From Corynebacterium minutissimum (GTDB taxonomy: Bacteria; Actinomycetota; Actinomycetes; Mycobacteriales; Mycobacteriaceae), in NCBI RefSeq assembly GCF_000805675.1, contig NZ_JSEF01000002.1:62001-126000 (forward strand): a stretch of DNA of 64,000 nucleotides. Reading direction: 5' to 3'. The notes below the pieces were generated by a model. It did no database searches. It was not told the DNA's origin and saw only the letters and a program-made list of their open reading frames with translations. Positions within the stretch are counted from its first letter, which is position 1. The number at the start of each line of letters is the position of its first letter. Shown piece by piece: positions 63,742 through 64,000 of this stretch. Both the position numbers and the translations under genes were made by a program.

Positions 63742-64000
63742 TGAAGTGCCCCAGGTTTTGTTCCGTTTGAGTAGATGGGAAAATCTGGAACATGCCAAGA
63801 AAATTTGATCAGGATGCGAAAGACCGTGTCGTCCGCCTCGTTGAGGACCGCATCTTGGCGGAGAACATGTCGATGCAGGCCGCGTACCAGGCAGTGGCGC
63901 CGAAGCTAGGCGTCTCATGGCACACGGCCCGGCTGTGGACACAGGCTGCCCGCCGCGAGGGACGTGTTGCCGAACCGATGTCCGAGGATTTGGCTGTTGA
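63742..64000 (+). mobile_element. left end of an IS3-like insertion sequence
   Basis: Begins with the terminal repeat TGAAGTGCCCCAG, shared with the 56-bp element at 47047. A transposase gene starts 50 bp in and the element continues beyond the window. The right end and any target duplication are therefore not visible. Confidence 0.85.
63792..64000 (+). CDS. IS3-like transposase OrfA (partial)
   Basis: At least 69 residues starting MPRKFDQDAKDRVVRLVEDR. A helix-turn-helix (SMQAAYQAVAPKLGVSWHTA, then RLWTQAAR) of the type found in OrfA of IS3-family elements is clear. The protein runs off the window. OrfA would bind the terminal repeats, and OrfB (the DDE recombinase) should follow by frameshift. 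No ribosome-binding site is evident near the ATG, as is common for IS elements. Confidence 0.85.
   Translation, partial: MPRKFDQDAKDRVVRLVEDRILAENMSMQAAYQAVAPKLGVSWHTARLWTQAARREGRVAEPMSEDLAV

Overview
The window is chromosomal DNA of a mycolic-acid-containing actinobacterium, almost certainly a Corynebacterium. It carries a Pks13-FadD32-AccD mycolate condensation set, short corynemycolyltransferases with LGFP repeats, and the arabinogalactan genes aftB-ubiA-phosphatase-glfT2-glf. The gene order follows, with insertions and losses, M. tuberculosis Rv3799c to Rv3846 (accD4, pks13, fadD32, cutinase-like, fbp, aftB, ubiA, PAP2, glfT2, glf, csp, HAD, acyltransferase, serS, Rv3835-Rv3837c, pheA, LytR-type, glpQ, sodA). 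I cannot fix the species from sequence alone.

Layout. 1-21.1 kb, nearly all on the minus strand: mycolate synthesis (accD3, pks13, fadD32, a cutinase-like envelope hydrolase, a DUF732 lipoprotein), mycolate transfer (cop1, cmt2), and arabinogalactan synthesis (aftB, ubiA, a phosphatase, glfT2, glf). An arsenate-reductase-like protein without its catalytic cysteine lies between glfT2 and glf. 21.2-31.7 kb: a secreted PGRP-type amidase with an LGFP tail, an HNH endonuclease, a HAD phosphatase, glpK-glpF-glpD, and a PlsC acyltransferase fused to what reads as a degenerate HAD domain. 31.8-46.4 kb: serS/farR-like, septum-type membrane protein, zincin, histidine phosphatase, pheA/amidase, CPBP protease, LCP ligase, DUF5926, glpQ, ldh, alpha/beta hydrolase, msrA, sodA.

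46.5-48.8 kb is a decayed accessory patch. It holds a remnant of an MmeI-type methyltransferase whose front is cut by a 56-bp mini-insertion element, an orphan small gene, and an ArsA-like ATPase that has lost its P-loop. 48.8-62.5 kb returns to core-like genes: LysR/MFS, a membrane protein, a TM0106-type nuclease, a DUF6474 protein, Lsr2, a two-component system abutting a DUF2020 lipoprotein, sortase E with a 50-residue partner, a YidC paralogue, TetR, a GlsB-type protein, a tandem universal stress protein, and an RluA-type pseudouridine synthase. The last 1.2 kb holds an unknown gene and the left end of an IS3-like element, the same family as the 56-bp remnant at 47 kb.

Many genes have a -10-like hexamer 6-8 nt before the start codon and no Shine-Dalgarno, so leaderless transcription looks common here. 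In two places divergent genes share a CATG, so their start codons overlap and their predicted promoters face each other. These, the cysteine-less ArsC-like protein, the PlsC-HAD fusion and the 13-bp-period heptamer array near glfT2 are the most interesting signals. I saw no CRISPR array, tRNA, rRNA or prophage.
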